A stretch of 48,425 nt of DNA, from assembly GCF_000276605.1 (NCBI RefSeq), contig NZ_AKJX01000110.1:1-48425 (forward strand), given 5' to 3'. A program made the translations under genes and the position numbers. The notes under the pieces were generated by a model. The model was not told the origin of the DNA. It did no database searches and was given only the letters and a program-made list of their open reading frames with translations. Within the stretch, counting starts at the first letter, position 1. The number at the start of each line of letters is the position of its first letter. Source of the DNA: Acidovorax sp. CF316. GTDB lineage: Bacteria > Pseudomonadota > Gammaproteobacteria > Burkholderiales > Burkholderiaceae_C. Of the stretch, positions 6,524 to 15,848 are shown in pieces.

Positions 6524-9289
6524 ATGGCCACCAACTTCCTTACCAAACTATTCGGCAGCCGCAATGACCGGCTTCTTAAGCAGTACCGCAAGACGGTCTC
6601 CCGCATCAATGCGATGGAGCCCGACTACGAGAAGCTGACGGACGAGGCGCTTCGCGCCAAGACGCAGGAGTTCAAGGACCGGGTGGCCAAGGGCGAGTCG
6701 CTGGACGACATCCTGCCCGAGGCGTTTGCGGTGGTGCGCGAAGGCTCCAAGCGCATCATGAAGATGCGCCACTTCGACGTGCAGCTGCTGGGCGGCATGG
6801 CCCTGCACTTCGGCAAGATCGCCGAAATGCGCACGGGCGAGGGCAAGACCCTGACCGCCACACTGCCGGTATACCTGAATGCGCTGTCCGACAAGGGCGT
6901 GCACGTGGTGACCGTGAACGACTATCTGGCCAACCGCGATGCTCAGTGGATGGGCCGGCTGTACAACTTCCTGGGTCTCTCGGTGGGCATCAACCTGCCC
7001 AACATGCCGCGCGAGGAAAAGCAGGCCGCCTACCGCGCCGACATCACCTACGGCACGAACAACGAATACGGCTTCGACTACCTGCGCGACAACATGGTCT
7101 ACGAGGCCGCGGACCGCGTGCAGCAGGGCCTGAACTTCGCGATCGTCGACGAGGTGGACTCGATCCTGATCGACGAGGCGCGCACGCCCCTGATCATCAG
7201 CGGCCAGGCCGAAGACCACACGGCCATGTACATCGCCATGAACAAGGTGGTGCCGCTTCTGATTCGCCAGGAAGGCGAGGCCGATCCCCGCACCGGCGAG
7301 GGCGTGACCAAGCCGGGCGACTTCACGCTCGACGAGAAGACCCACCAGGTGTTCCTGACCGAGCAGGGCCATGAAAGCGCCGAGCGCATCCTGGCCAGCC
7401 ATGGCCTGATCGCCGAGGGCGCATCGGTCTACGACCCGGCCAACATCACGTTGATGCACCATCTGTACGCTGCGCTGCGTGCCAACCACCTGTACCACCG
7501 CGACCAGCACTACGTGGTGCAGAACGGCGAGATCGTGATCGTGGACGAGTTCACCGGCCGCCTGATGTCGGGCCGCCGCTGGAGCGAAGGCCTGCACCAG
7601 GCCGTGGAAGCCAAGGAAGGGGTGAACATCCAGGCCGAGAACCAGACGCTGGCCTCGATCACTTTCCAGAACTATTTCCGCCTGTACGGCAAGCTGGCCG
7701 GCATGACCGGCACGGCCGACACCGAAGCCTACGAGTTCCAGGAAATCTACGGCCTGGAAACCACGGTGATCCCGCCGAACCGCCCCAGCCGCCGCGACGA
7801 CCAGCTCGACCGCGTTTACAAGACCACGCGCGAGAAGTACGAAGCCGCCATCAAGGACATCCGCGAATGCCACGAGCGTGGCCAGCCGGTGCTGGTAGGC
7901 ACGACCTCGATCGAGAACTCCGAGATCATCGATCAGCTGCTCAACAAGGAAGGTCTGCCGCACCAGGTGCTCAACGCCAAGCAGCATGCCCGTGAGGCCG
8001 ACATCGTGGCCCAGGCCGGGCGTGCCGGCATGATCACCATCGCCACCAACATGGCCGGCCGCGGTACCGACATCGTGCTGGGCGGCAACATCGAGAAGCT
8101 GATCGCTGCTGTCGAAGCCGACGAGGCGCTGGACGCGGCGGGACGCGAGGCACAGATTGCCCAGGTGCGCGCCGACTGGTCCGTGGACCACGAGAAGATC
8201 AAGGCCCTGGGCGGCCTGCGCATCATCGCCACCGAACGCCACGAGTCGCGCCGCATCGACAACCAGCTGCGTGGCCGTTCGGGCCGCCAGGGCGACCCCG
8301 GCTCCTCGCGCTTTTACCTGAGCCTTGACGATTCGTTGATGCGCATCTTTGCGGGCGACCGCGTCAAGGCCATCATGGACCGCCTGAAGATGCCCGATGG
8401 CGAGGCCATCGAGGCGGGCATCGTGACCCGCAGCATCGAATCGGCCCAGCGCAAGGTGGAGGCCCGCAACTTCGACATCCGCAAGCAATTGCTGGAGTAC
8501 GACGACGTGGCCAACGACCAGCGCAAGGTGATCTACCAGCAGCGCAACGACATCCTCGATGCCTCCGAGCTGTCGGACGTGATTGCCGCCATGCGCGACG
8601 ACTGCATGACCGACCTGGTGCGCCAGTACGTGCCCGCCGAGTCGGTGGAAGAGCAGTGGGACGTCCCCACCCTGCAGAAGGTGCTGGCCGACGAGTGGCA
8701 GGTCGACATCGACCTCAAGGCCATCGTCGAGGCATCGAGCGCCATCACCGATGACGAGATCCTGGAGAAGGTGGTGCAGGCGGCGCAGGCCGCGTTCGAC
8801 GCCAAGGTGGAGCAGGTCGGCCGCGACAACTTCACGCAGTTCGAACGCGTGGTGCTGCTGCAGAACTTCGACTCCAACTGGCGCGACCACCTGAGCTCGC
8901 TGGACTACCTGCGCCAGGGCATCCACCTGCGCGGCTATGCCCAGAAGCAACCCAAGCAGGAATACAAGCGCGAGGCCTTCGAGCTGTTCCGCCAGCTCAT
9001 CGATCAGGTCAAGAACGAAGTCACCAAGGTGCTGATGACCGTGCAGGTGCAGTCGCAGGCCCAGCTGGACCAGGCCGCACAGGACATGGAAAGTCGCGCC
9101 GAGAGCATCGCCAACGTGACCTACACGGCGCCCACCGAAACCGGCGAAGTGGAGACCACGCAGGAGCAGCGCCAGGCCGCCGGCGGCCAGGAGCTGCCCT
9201 TGCCCGAAGGCCTGCGCGTGTCGCGCAACGACCCATGCCCCTGCGGCAGCGGCAAGAAGTACAAGCAGTGCCACGGCAAGCTGGCCTGA
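6524..9289 (+). CDS. secA: Preprotein translocase ATPase SecA
   Basis: Motor ATPase that drives unfolded preproteins through SecYEG. At 921 residues it has the usual proteobacterial length. Seen: Walker A ([13 protein letters not shown], about 101-113), [19 protein letters not shown] (DEAD-type Walker B), the preprotein cross-linking region, NMAGRGTDI and [11 protein letters not shown] helicase motifs, and the C-terminal zinc-binding SecB site [19 protein letters not shown]. No clear Shine-Dalgarno at the normal distance; GGGTGGGG lies about 14 nt upstream. Followed by a strong terminator. Confidence 0.98.
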   Translation: MATNFLTKLFGSRNDRLLKQYRKTVSRINAMEPDYEKLTDEALRAKTQEFKDRVAKGESLDDILPEAFAVVREGSKRIMKMRHFDVQLLGGMALHFGKIAEMRTGEGKTLTATLPVYLNALSDKGVHVVTVNDYLANRDAQWMGRLYNFLGLSVGINLPNMPREEKQAAYRADITYGTNNEYGFDYLRDNMVYEAADRVQQGLNFAIVDEVDSILIDEARTPLIISGQAEDHTAMYIAMNKVVPLLIRQEGEADPRTGEGVTKPGDFTLDEKTHQVFLTEQGHESAERILASHGLIAEGASVYDPANITLMHHLYAALRANHLYHRDQHYVVQNGEIVIVDEFTGRLMSGRRWSEGLHQAVEAKEGVNIQAENQTLASITFQNYFRLYGKLAGMTGTADTEAYEFQEIYGLETTVIPPNRPSRRDDQLDRVYKTTREKYEAAIKDIRECHERGQPVLVGTTSIENSEIIDQLLNKEGLPHQVLNAKQHAREADIVAQAGRAGMITIATNMAGRGTDIVLGGNIEKLIAAVEADEALDAAGREAQIAQVRADWSVDHEKIKALGGLRIIATERHESRRIDNQLRGRSGRQGDPGSSRFYLSLDDSLMRIFAGDRVKAIMDRLKMPDGEAIEAGIVTRSIESAQRKVEARNFDIRKQLLEYDDVANDQRKVIYQQRNDILDASELSDVIAAMRDDCMTDLVRQYVPAESVEEQWDVPTLQKVLADEWQVDIDLKAIVEASSAITDDEILEKVVQAAQAAFDAKVEQVGRDNFTQFERVVLLQNFDSNWRDHLSSLDYLRQGIHLRGYAQKQPKQEYKREAFELFRQLIDQVKNEVTKVLMTVQVQSQAQLDQAAQDMESRAESIANVTYTAPTETGEVETTQEQRQAAGGQELPLPEGLRVSRNDPCPCGSGKKYKQCHGKLA

Positions 9290-9305
9290 TTTTCTGATCT
9301 GCATG

Positions 9306-9331
9306 ACACGGGCTTCGGCCCGTGTTTTCAT
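9306..9331 (+). terminator. Intrinsic terminator after secA
   Basis: ACACGGGC (9306-9313) and GCCCGTGT (9318-9325) form a perfect 8-bp stem closed by a stable C(TTCG)G tetraloop and followed by TTTCATT. Confidence 0.9.
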
Positions 9332-9390
9332 TGGCGCGCCACGGTTTTCCGCATAATCGGACGCAGTTTTTCAAGAAAGAGCCTCCTCCC

Positions 9391-10620
9391 ATGCCCGTTC
9401 ATCTTCTTGCCCCCGTTGCCGCCGATCTGCATGCGATTGCCGGTGTCCGCATTGGTGTCGCCGAAGCCGGTGTCCGCAAGGCCAACCGCAAGGACCTCAC
9501 CGTGTTCCTGCTCGACGAAGGCGCCAGCGTGGCGGGTGTGTTCACGCAGAACCGTTTTTGCGCGGCCCCGGTGCAGGTCGGCCGTGAGCACCTGGCTGGC
9601 GGGCAGGGCATCCGCGCGATGGTGATCAACACCGGCAATGCCAATGCCGGCACTGGTGCCGATGGACTGGCGCGTGCGCGTACCACCTGCGTGGCGCTGG
9701 CGCGCCAGCTGAACGTGGCGCCCGAGCAGGTGCTGCCGTTCTCCACCGGCGTGATCATGGAGCCACTGCCGGTGGACCGCATCGAGGCCGGCCTGCCGGC
9801 GGCCATTGCGGATGCGCAGCCCGGCCATTGGGCACGCGCTGCCGAAGGCATCATGACCACCGATACGCTGCCCAAGGCCTTTTCGGCCCAGGTGCAGATC
9901 GCGGGCACGACGGTGTCCATCACCGGCATCAGCAAGGGCGCCGGCATGATCCGCCCGAACATGGCGACCATGCTGGGCTTCATGGCCACCGATGCTGTGG
10001 TGCATCCCTCGGTGATGCAGCAGCTGGCACGTGAACTGGCCGATGGCTCGTTCAACCGCGTGACCATCGACGGCGACACCTCGACCAACGATTCCTTCGT
10101 GGTCGTGGCCACGAACAAGGCTGCGCATGCGCCCATCACCGACCTGGCCAGTGCCGAGGGCAAGGTCCTGCAGGCTGCGATGCTGCAGGTGGCGCAGAAG
10201 CTGGCCCAGGCCATCGTGCGCGACGGTGAAGGCGCCACCAAGTTCATCACCGTGCGCGTCGAAGGCGGCAAGACCGGCGACGAGTGCCGCAAGGTGGCCT
10301 ACGCCATTGCCCATTCGCCCCTGGTCAAGACGGCCTTCTTCGCCAGCGACCCGAACCTGGGCCGCATCCTGGCGGCCGTGGGCTATGCGGGCATCGACGA
10401 CCTGGACCAGACTGGGATCGACCTCTACCTCGACGACGTGCACGTGGCTGTCAAGGGCGGGCGCAATCCGGCCTACCGCGAGGAGGATGGCCAGCGCGTG
10501 ATGAAGCAAAGCGAGATCACCGTGCGTGTGCTGTTGGGCCGGGGCGATGCCGCCGACACCGTGTGGACCTGCGACTTCAGCCACGAATACGTGACCATCA
10601 ACGCGGACTACCGCTCCTGA
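9391..10620 (+). CDS. argJ: Bifunctional ornithine acetyltransferase / N-acetylglutamate synthase ArgJ
   Basis: Transfers the acetyl group from N-acetylornithine to glutamate in the cyclic arginine pathway; many ArgJ enzymes can also make N-acetylglutamate from acetyl-CoA. The 409 residues include the autoprocessing site [12 protein letters not shown] with nucleophile Thr193, and the typical [19 protein letters not shown] and GDTSTNDSF segments. Start MPVHLLAP at 9391 follows a GCCTCCTCCC stretch with a weak RBS. A CATAAT hexamer (9352-9357) with TTGGCG 15 bp upstream is a possible promoter. Two genes follow closely on the same strand. Confidence 0.96.
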   Translation: MPVHLLAPVAADLHAIAGVRIGVAEAGVRKANRKDLTVFLLDEGASVAGVFTQNRFCAAPVQVGREHLAGGQGIRAMVINTGNANAGTGADGLARARTTCVALARQLNVAPEQVLPFSTGVIMEPLPVDRIEAGLPAAIADAQPGHWARAAEGIMTTDTLPKAFSAQVQIAGTTVSITGISKGAGMIRPNMATMLGFMATDAVVHPSVMQQLARELADGSFNRVTIDGDTSTNDSFVVVATNKAAHAPITDLASAEGKVLQAAMLQVAQKLAQAIVRDGEGATKFITVRVEGGKTGDECRKVAYAIAHSPLVKTAFFASDPNLGRILAAVGYAGIDDLDQTGIDLYLDDVHVAVKGGRNPAYREEDGQRVMKQSEITVRVLLGRGDAADTVWTCDFSHEYVTINADYRS

Positions 10621-10640
10621 GATCGCGAGTCCGTCAGCCC

Positions 10641-11513
10641 ATGAACCAAGCACTGGAACACCTGATCGCGCGCGCAGAGCAGTTGATCACCCGGATCGAG
10701 GCAGCCCTTCCGCAGCCTCTCTCGGCCCCCGACTGGACGGCGTCTATCGCCTGGCGCTACCGCAAGCGCAGCAGCGGCCATGGCACGCTGGAGCCCGTGC
10801 GCCACGTGGCGGCCATGGCCCTGACCGAGCTCAAGGAGATCGATGGCCAGAAGGACAAGATCGAGCGCAACACGCGCCAGTTCGTGCAGGGCAAGCCGGC
10901 CAACAACGTGCTGCTCACGGGTGCGCGCGGCACGGGCAAGTCCTCGCTGATCAAGGCCTGCCTGAACGCCTATGCGCCACAGGGCCTGCGCCTGATCGAA
11001 GTCGACAAGGCCGACCTGACCGACCTGCCCGACATCGTGGACGTGGTCTCGGCGCGCCCCGAGAAGTTCATCGTCTTCTGTGACGACCTGAGCTTCGAGG
11101 AAGGTGAGCCGGGCTACAAGGCACTCAAGTCCATCCTCGATGGGTCGGTGGCTGCCGCCACGCCGAACGTGCTGATCTACGCCACCAGCAACCGCCGCCA
11201 CCTGCTGCCCGAGTACATGGCCGAGAACCTGACCTACACGCACAGCGAAGACGGTGAGGTGCACCCCGGCGAGGTGGTCGAGGAAAAGATCTCGCTGTCG
11301 GAGCGCTTCGGCCTGTGGGTGAGCTTTTACCCGTTCAGCCAGGACGAGTACCTGACCATCGTTGCGCAGTGGCTCTCGTCGCTGGGTGTGAGCGCCCAGG
11401 ACATCGCGGCGGCACGCCCTCAGGCCTTGGTATGGGCGCTGGAGCGGGGCTCGCGCAGTGGTCGCGTGGCCTACCAGTTCGCACGCGACTACGCGGGGCG
11501 CCGGGGTGGTTGA
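10641..11513 (+). CDS. DUF815-family AAA ATPase
   Basis: A 290-residue predicted ATPase of the DUF815 family, function not known. Seen: Walker [17 protein letters not shown] (about 91-106), Walker B-like [12 protein letters not shown], sensor-like [11 protein letters not shown], and a region after that ([19 protein letters not shown]) which is conserved in this family. It starts 20 bp after argJ and overlaps the NUDIX gene, so the three are likely one operon. The placement next to a mutT-type gene is syntenic in Burkholderiales as far as I recall. Confidence 0.85.
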   Translation: MNQALEHLIARAEQLITRIEAALPQPLSAPDWTASIAWRYRKRSSGHGTLEPVRHVAAMALTELKEIDGQKDKIERNTRQFVQGKPANNVLLTGARGTGKSSLIKACLNAYAPQGLRLIEVDKADLTDLPDIVDVVSARPEKFIVFCDDLSFEEGEPGYKALKSILDGSVAAATPNVLIYATSNRRHLLPEYMAENLTYTHSEDGEVHPGEVVEEKISLSERFGLWVSFYPFSQDEYLTIVAQWLSSLGVSAQDIAAARPQALVWALERGSRSGRVAYQFARDYAGRRGG

Positions 11514-11964
11514 GCCCGTGGCCGGCGAGGCAGCGGTGCGCAAGCACACCGAGGTGGCGGTGGGAATCCTGGTGCGCCCGGACGGCGCACTGCTGTTGTC
11601 CACCCGGCCGCCAGGCAAGCCCTACGCGGGCTACTGGGAATTTCCGGGCGGCAAGCTGGAATTGGGCGAGACGGTGGAGCAGGCCCTGCGGCGTGAGCTG
11701 GTCGAGGAGCTGGGCGTGACCATCGGGCCCGCCGCGGTCTGGAAGATCACCGAACACGACTATCCGCACGCGCTGGTGCGGCTGCATTGGTGCAAGGTCC
11801 ATGCGTGGACAGGGGACTTCGAGATGCGCGAAGGCCAGGACATGGCATGGCAGCAGCTGCCGCTGGAGGTCAAGCCGATATTGCCCGGGGCTTACCCGGT
11901 GCTGCAGTGGCTCTCCGAGGAGCGCGGCCTGGCGTTCGTGGCACCGGAACTTCCCAAGGTCTGA
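11506..11964 (+). CDS. mutT: MutT-type NUDIX hydrolase
   Basis: Probable 8-oxo-dGTP diphosphatase that removes oxidised nucleotides. The Nudix box [23 protein letters not shown] (about 49-71) has all key Gly and Glu residues, and the start [19 protein letters not shown] is typical. The start codon is uncertain: GTG at 11506 overlaps the DUF815 stop by 8 bp, and GTG at 11518 is an alternative with better spacing to GGGGTGG. Location near secA and yacG matches E. coli mutT, which supports the name. Confidence 0.85.
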   Translation: MVEPVAGEAAVRKHTEVAVGILVRPDGALLLSTRPPGKPYAGYWEFPGGKLELGETVEQALRRELVEELGVTIGPAAVWKITEHDYPHALVRLHWCKVHAWTGDFEMREGQDMAWQQLPLEVKPILPGAYPVLQWLSEERGLAFVAPELPKV

Positions 11965-11999
11965 CCCGCGAAGGCCGAGGGCCGCGATCCGCAGCTCAG

Positions 12000-12224
12000 T
12001 CAGTGCTGCAGTTTGGGGTCGCCATACTGGGCGTCCAGCGGCGGCGCCTCGGCAGGCATGCGGAAGTCTTCGCTGGCCCAGGCGCCCAGGTCCACCTGCT
12101 TGCAGCGCTCGCTGCAGAAGGGGCGGTAGGCATTGGTCGGGCTGTAGATGCTGTCGCCACCACAGGTGGGACAGACGACGGTGCGGGCAGGGGTGCTGCT
12201 CGGGTTGGATGGTTGTCGGGCCAT
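12000..12224 (-). CDS. yacG: DNA gyrase inhibitor / zinc-binding protein YacG
   Basis: A 74-residue zinc protein; in E. coli YacG binds GyrB and inhibits gyrase. The four zinc ligands are visible as C18-PT-C21 and C37-SER-C41, followed by the conserved [14 protein letters not shown]. The ATG at 12224 was chosen since upstream in-frame codons run into zapD. It is the last gene of the pilB-to-yacG minus-strand cluster and ends 35 bp from the convergent NUDIX gene. Confidence 0.93.
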   Translation of the reverse strand: MARQPSNPSSTPARTVVCPTCGGDSIYSPTNAYRPFCSERCKQVDLGAWASEDFRMPAEAPPLDAQYGDPKLQH

Positions 12225-12238
12225 GCTGAGCGCCTCCT

Positions 12239-12994
12239 TCACGCGCACAGGGTCAGTTCGAAAGCGGCATCCTCCGCGCAGGAGTGCAGCCGGCCATCGG
12301 CTTCCTGGCGCATGAGCCGCACCGAGACGATCAGGCGGTTGCCGCTGATTTCCGGGATGAGCCCCAGTGATGGGTCCATGCGCAGGCGCAGCAGCTGGAA
12401 GGTGCGGCCCTGGGGCAGGTTCTGCTGGAACTGGCCACGCTCGGCGGCCACTTTCTGCGGAACGCCGGAGTCGCGCAGCAGCTTGAGCAACACGTAGATG
12501 GACTCGGCCAGGGGTGCGAGGGTGGAGGCCCATTCCTGCAGTGCGTTCTGGCGGTGGGCCACGTCGTGGTGCTGCCAGGCGTAGTAGGCGGGCAGGTCGA
12601 AGCCGCAGGTGCCGCCCGGAATGCCGACGCGGCTGCGGATGCTCATCAACCAGTCGTTCTCAGTCAGGGCGTGGCCGGACTTGCCATTCTGGGTGTTCAG
12701 TGCCGTGAAGCAATGGTCCAGCTGGGTGATGACCGCTTCCAGCGCGGCTTCCGAGATCGAGGGGTTGCCCCGGTAGCCTTCCAGTTGGTGCTTGTGCTTC
12801 TCGATGTCTTTGAGCACGTCCGACTTCAGGTCGGCGCGTGCGGCCACGTCCATGATCTCGAAGATCGTGACCAGCGCGAAATGGTGGTCCAGAGCGTGGG
12901 AGCGCGGGATCAGTTCGCCGAGTCGGCGAAACAGCTGCTCCAGACGCAGGTACGTTCTGAGGCGCTCATTGAAAGGGTATTCGTAAAGGATCAC
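12239..12994 (-). CDS. zapD: Cell division protein ZapD
   Basis: ZapD cross-links FtsZ filaments at the Z ring. The 251-residue product starts with GTG and reads [20 protein letters not shown], a strong family signature; the alpha-helical N-terminal half and the beta-rich C-terminal half ([20 protein letters not shown]) are both present. It lies 14 bp upstream of yacG, consistent with co-transcription, and follows coaE. Confidence 0.95.
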   Translation of the reverse strand: MILYEYPFNERLRTYLRLEQLFRRLGELIPRSHALDHHFALVTIFEIMDVAARADLKSDVLKDIEKHKHQLEGYRGNPSISEAALEAVITQLDHCFTALNTQNGKSGHALTENDWLMSIRSRVGIPGGTCGFDLPAYYAWQHHDVAHRQNALQEWASTLAPLAESIYVLLKLLRDSGVPQKVAAERGQFQQNLPQGRTFQLLRLRMDPSLGLIPEISGNRLIVSVRLMRQEADGRLHSCAEDAAFELTLCA

Positions 12995-13082
12995 GCTGGC
13001 GGGTTCCCGGGGCTCTCAGGGTATTTTGCGGCGCCGCGGGTCTTTGCCCGTCAAAGCAGGGGACCACAGGCGTGCGCATGCA

Positions 13083-13682
13083 TCATAGCCCGAACCGCCG
13101 ACCCAGCTGCACGGCCTGGACCTGCAATTGCGTCAATGTGCAGAGTGGGCCGTTATGTACCACGGCATCGGCCGCGGCCCGGCGCACGGGCCGGCTGGCC
13201 TGGTTCGCCAGGATGGCCTGCACGGCCTCGCGCGCAAGGCCGCTGCGCTGCACGACCCGCTCAACCTGGGTTTCCGGTGGGCAGTCGATCACCACCACGG
13301 CATCGAGCTGCCGGGTCCAGCGTCCTGACTCCACGAGCAAGGGGATGTCATGCACGATCAAGCGCTTGCCTTCCTGCTGGGCCTGGTGCGCTTCGTAGGC
13401 GCTGCGCTGGGTCACCAGCGGGTGCACGATGGACTCCAGGCGTGCCCGCGCATCCTCATCGGAAAATGCCAGGGCCCGCATGCGGGCCCTGTCGAGTGCA
13501 CCGGAGGCATCGACATACCCGACCCCGAAGTTCTGCCGGATCGCCTCGATGGCCGCGCCGCCCGGACCTGTCACGCTGCGCGCGATCTGGTCTGAGTCGA
13601 TCAGCGCTGCTCCCAACGAGGCGAGCAATTGACCAAAGGTGCTCTTGCCGCTGCCGATCCCCCCGGTCAGACCGATGCGCAT
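13083..13682 (-). CDS. coaE: Dephospho-CoA kinase
   Basis: Last step of coenzyme A synthesis: phosphorylates the 3'-OH of dephospho-CoA. The 199 residues carry the P-loop GLTGGIGSGKST near the N-terminus, DSDQIARSVTGPGG (conserved Asp), the CoA domain FSDEDARARLESIVHPLV and DIPLLVESGRW. Its start is 3 bp past the pilD stop, so the two genes are translationally close. In E. coli coaE sits beside the same genes. Confidence 0.96.
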   Translation of the reverse strand: MRIGLTGGIGSGKSTFGQLLASLGAALIDSDQIARSVTGPGGAAIEAIRQNFGVGYVDASGALDRARMRALAFSDEDARARLESIVHPLVTQRSAYEAHQAQQEGKRLIVHDIPLLVESGRWTRQLDAVVVIDCPPETQVERVVQRSGLAREAVQAILANQASRPVRRAAADAVVHNGPLCTLTQLQVQAVQLGRRFGL

Positions 13683-13685
13683 GGC

Positions 13686-14603
13686 TTACAGCCCCAACTG
13701 GTGCAGCATAGCCTGGAGAATGGCCTCGGGGGTGAACACCATCGAAGCCAGGCCGGCCCCGACCAGGAAGGGGCCGAAAGGGACGTAGCCCCCCTCGCGC
13801 AACTGGTTCCTGAATTTCATGGCCAGACCCACGATGGCACCGATCACGGATGCCATGAGAATGATCGGTACCAGGGCCTGCCAGCCAAACCAGGCACCGA
13901 GCGCCGCGAACAGCTTGAAATCACCGTAGCCCATGCCTTCCTTACCGGTGGCCCACTTGAAGCCCCAGTACACGAGCCAAAGGGACAGGTATCCAGCCGC
14001 GGCTCCCATCACCGAGGCGGCGATCGGGATGCTGGTCCAGCCCAGCGTCGAAGCAATCAATCCTGCCCACAGCAGCGGCAGGGTGATGTCGTCGGGCAGC
14101 AGGGTAGTGTCCCAGTCGATCATCGCAAGCGCTACCATCGCCGCGGCAAACCCGCACCAGACCAAAGTGGGCAGCGACAGTCCCCCCCAATGGCCCAGAA
14201 ACGCAAACAGACCTGCGGTACCCAGCTCCACCAAAGGGTATCGCACGCTGATGTGCACCCCGCAAGACGAGCATTTGCCGCGCAGGAACAGATAACTCAG
14301 GACGGGTATGTTTTCATACCACTGCACCGTGTGCCCGCACGCCTGGCAGCGCGAGCGGGGAACCATGAGGTTGAATGGCTCTGCAGGGGGTGGTGAAGGT
14401 GATTCAACTACCACCGAGGCCACTGCATCGGTGGCCTGATGCACGGCTGCTGCCTGCTCGGCAGCGTAGGCCGCCACCTCCGCATTCCATTGGCGCTCCA
14501 TCATCTTGGGCAGCCTGTAGATCACCACATTCAGAAAGCTGCCGATCAACAAGCCCAGGACGCCGACCAGGGCGGCGCTCCACCACGGATCCAGGAGCAT
14601 CAA
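13686..14603 (-). CDS. pilD: Prepilin leader peptidase / N-methyltransferase PilD
   Basis: Inner-membrane aspartic protease that cleaves type IV pilin and type II secretion pseudopilin leaders and N-methylates the new end. The 305-residue protein has the two CxxC pairs (RSRCQACGH and GKCSSCGVH), catalytic Asp regions DWDTTLLPDDITLP and GMGYGDFKLFAALGAW, and about eight transmembrane segments. An Ala/Pro-rich insertion (about 50-80) lies between TM1 and the zinc motif. It overlaps pilC by 4 bp. Confidence 0.95.
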   Translation of the reverse strand: MMLLDPWWSAALVGVLGLLIGSFLNVVIYRLPKMMERQWNAEVAAYAAEQAAAVHQATDAVASVVVESPSPPPAEPFNLMVPRSRCQACGHTVQWYENIPVLSYLFLRGKCSSCGVHISVRYPLVELGTAGLFAFLGHWGGLSLPTLVWCGFAAAMVALAMIDWDTTLLPDDITLPLLWAGLIASTLGWTSIPIAASVMGAAAGYLSLWLVYWGFKWATGKEGMGYGDFKLFAALGAWFGWQALVPIILMASVIGAIVGLAMKFRNQLREGGYVPFGPFLVGAGLASMVFTPEAILQAMLHQLGL

Positions 14604-15820
14604 ACGACCTGGCCGAGCTTGAAGATGGGCAGGTACATCGCAACCACAATGCCACCGATCAGGGTTCCGAGGAAAACAATGATGATGGGTTCCATCAGGC
14701 TGGAGAGGCCGGCCACCATCTCGTCTACTTCGGCTTCATAGAAGTCGGCGGCTTTGCCCAGCATGTGATCGATGGAGCCGGACTCTTCGCCGATGGCACA
14801 CATTTGCAACACCATGGACGGGAAAATGTTGGCGTTACCCATGGCCGCTGTCAGGCTGGTGCCGGTGGACACCTCCTGCTGGATTTTCTCGGTAGCGACG
14901 GCGTAGACCGAGTTGCCGGAGGCGCCTCCTACCGAATCGAGCGCTTCCACCAGCGGAACGCCCGCCGCAAACATGGTTGCCAATGTCCGGGTCCAGCGGG
15001 CCACGCAGGATTTGTCGATCAATGCGCCAAAAATCGGCATCTTCAACAGAGCACGGTCCATGAATTTCTGCATCTTCTCGTTGCGCTTCCATGCTTCCAT
15101 GAAGAAATAGAAGCCTCCGCCAATCACCCCGAAGATCAGCCACCACCATTTGACAAAAATCTCGCTGATGTTCATCACGATCAAGGTAGGCGCTGGCAGT
15201 TCAGCGCCGAACGATGAAAAAACTTCCTTGAAGGCTGGAACAACGAAAATCATGATCACAGTCACCACGATGAACGCCACGATCAGCACGGAAATCGGAT
15301 ACATCAAGGCGGATTTGATCTTGGATTTGATCGCCTCCGTTTTTTCCATGTAGGTGGCCAGTCGATCCAGCAAGGCTTCCAGAATACCGGCTGCCTCGCC
15401 GGCTTCCACGAGATTGCAGTACAGGGTATCGAAGTACAGAGGGTGCTTTCGAAACGCCGCATTCAGCGAGGTTCCCGTTTCCACATCGACACGGATATCG
15501 TTGAGCAGCTTGGTCACGCTGGCATTGGTGTTGCCGCGACCAACGATGTCGAACGACTGCAGCAAGGGTACGCCAGCCTTCATCATGGTGGCGAGTTGGC
15601 GGGTGAACAGGGCGATGTCCTTGGGCTTGATCTTCTTGCCCGACTTCATGCGCCGCTTCTTGATCTTGGTCGGGAACACGCCCTGGCGCCTCAATGTGGC
15701 CTGGACCTGGTTTTCACCTCCCGCACGGATTTCTCCGCGCACGATTTTCCCGGCCCGGTCCTTGCCTTCCCATTCGAAGACGAAATCCTTGACATCCTTC
15801 GATGCTGCTGCAGTCGCCAT
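14600..15820 (-). CDS. pilC: Type IV pilus inner-membrane platform protein PilC
   Basis: GspF-family protein that anchors the assembly ATPase to the pilus machine. The 406 residues contain two homologous GspF domains with transmembrane segments near 175-200, 220-245 and 375-400. Conserved FTRQLATMMKAGVPLLQSF and the second-copy RTLATMFAAGVPLVEALDSVGG are clear. It is between pilB (28 bp upstream) and pilD (overlap). Confidence 0.96.
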   Translation of the reverse strand: MATAAASKDVKDFVFEWEGKDRAGKIVRGEIRAGGENQVQATLRRQGVFPTKIKKRRMKSGKKIKPKDIALFTRQLATMMKAGVPLLQSFDIVGRGNTNASVTKLLNDIRVDVETGTSLNAAFRKHPLYFDTLYCNLVEAGEAAGILEALLDRLATYMEKTEAIKSKIKSALMYPISVLIVAFIVVTVIMIFVVPAFKEVFSSFGAELPAPTLIVMNISEIFVKWWWLIFGVIGGGFYFFMEAWKRNEKMQKFMDRALLKMPIFGALIDKSCVARWTRTLATMFAAGVPLVEALDSVGGASGNSVYAVATEKIQQEVSTGTSLTAAMGNANIFPSMVLQMCAIGEESGSIDHMLGKAADFYEAEVDEMVAGLSSLMEPIIIVFLGTLIGGIVVAMYLPIFKLGQVV

Positions 15821-15848
15821 GGTATTCCCCGTCGCTATTCTGTAATGT

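Noticed and set aside
6548-9331. Full-length antisense frame to secA
   Set aside because: It has the same shadow character as other antisense frames in GC-rich codon-biased genes; SecA is certain on the plus strand.
12554-13711. Plus-strand frame opposite coaE and zapD
   Set aside because: Arg/Pro/Ala-rich shadow translation without domains, spanning two real genes and their gap.
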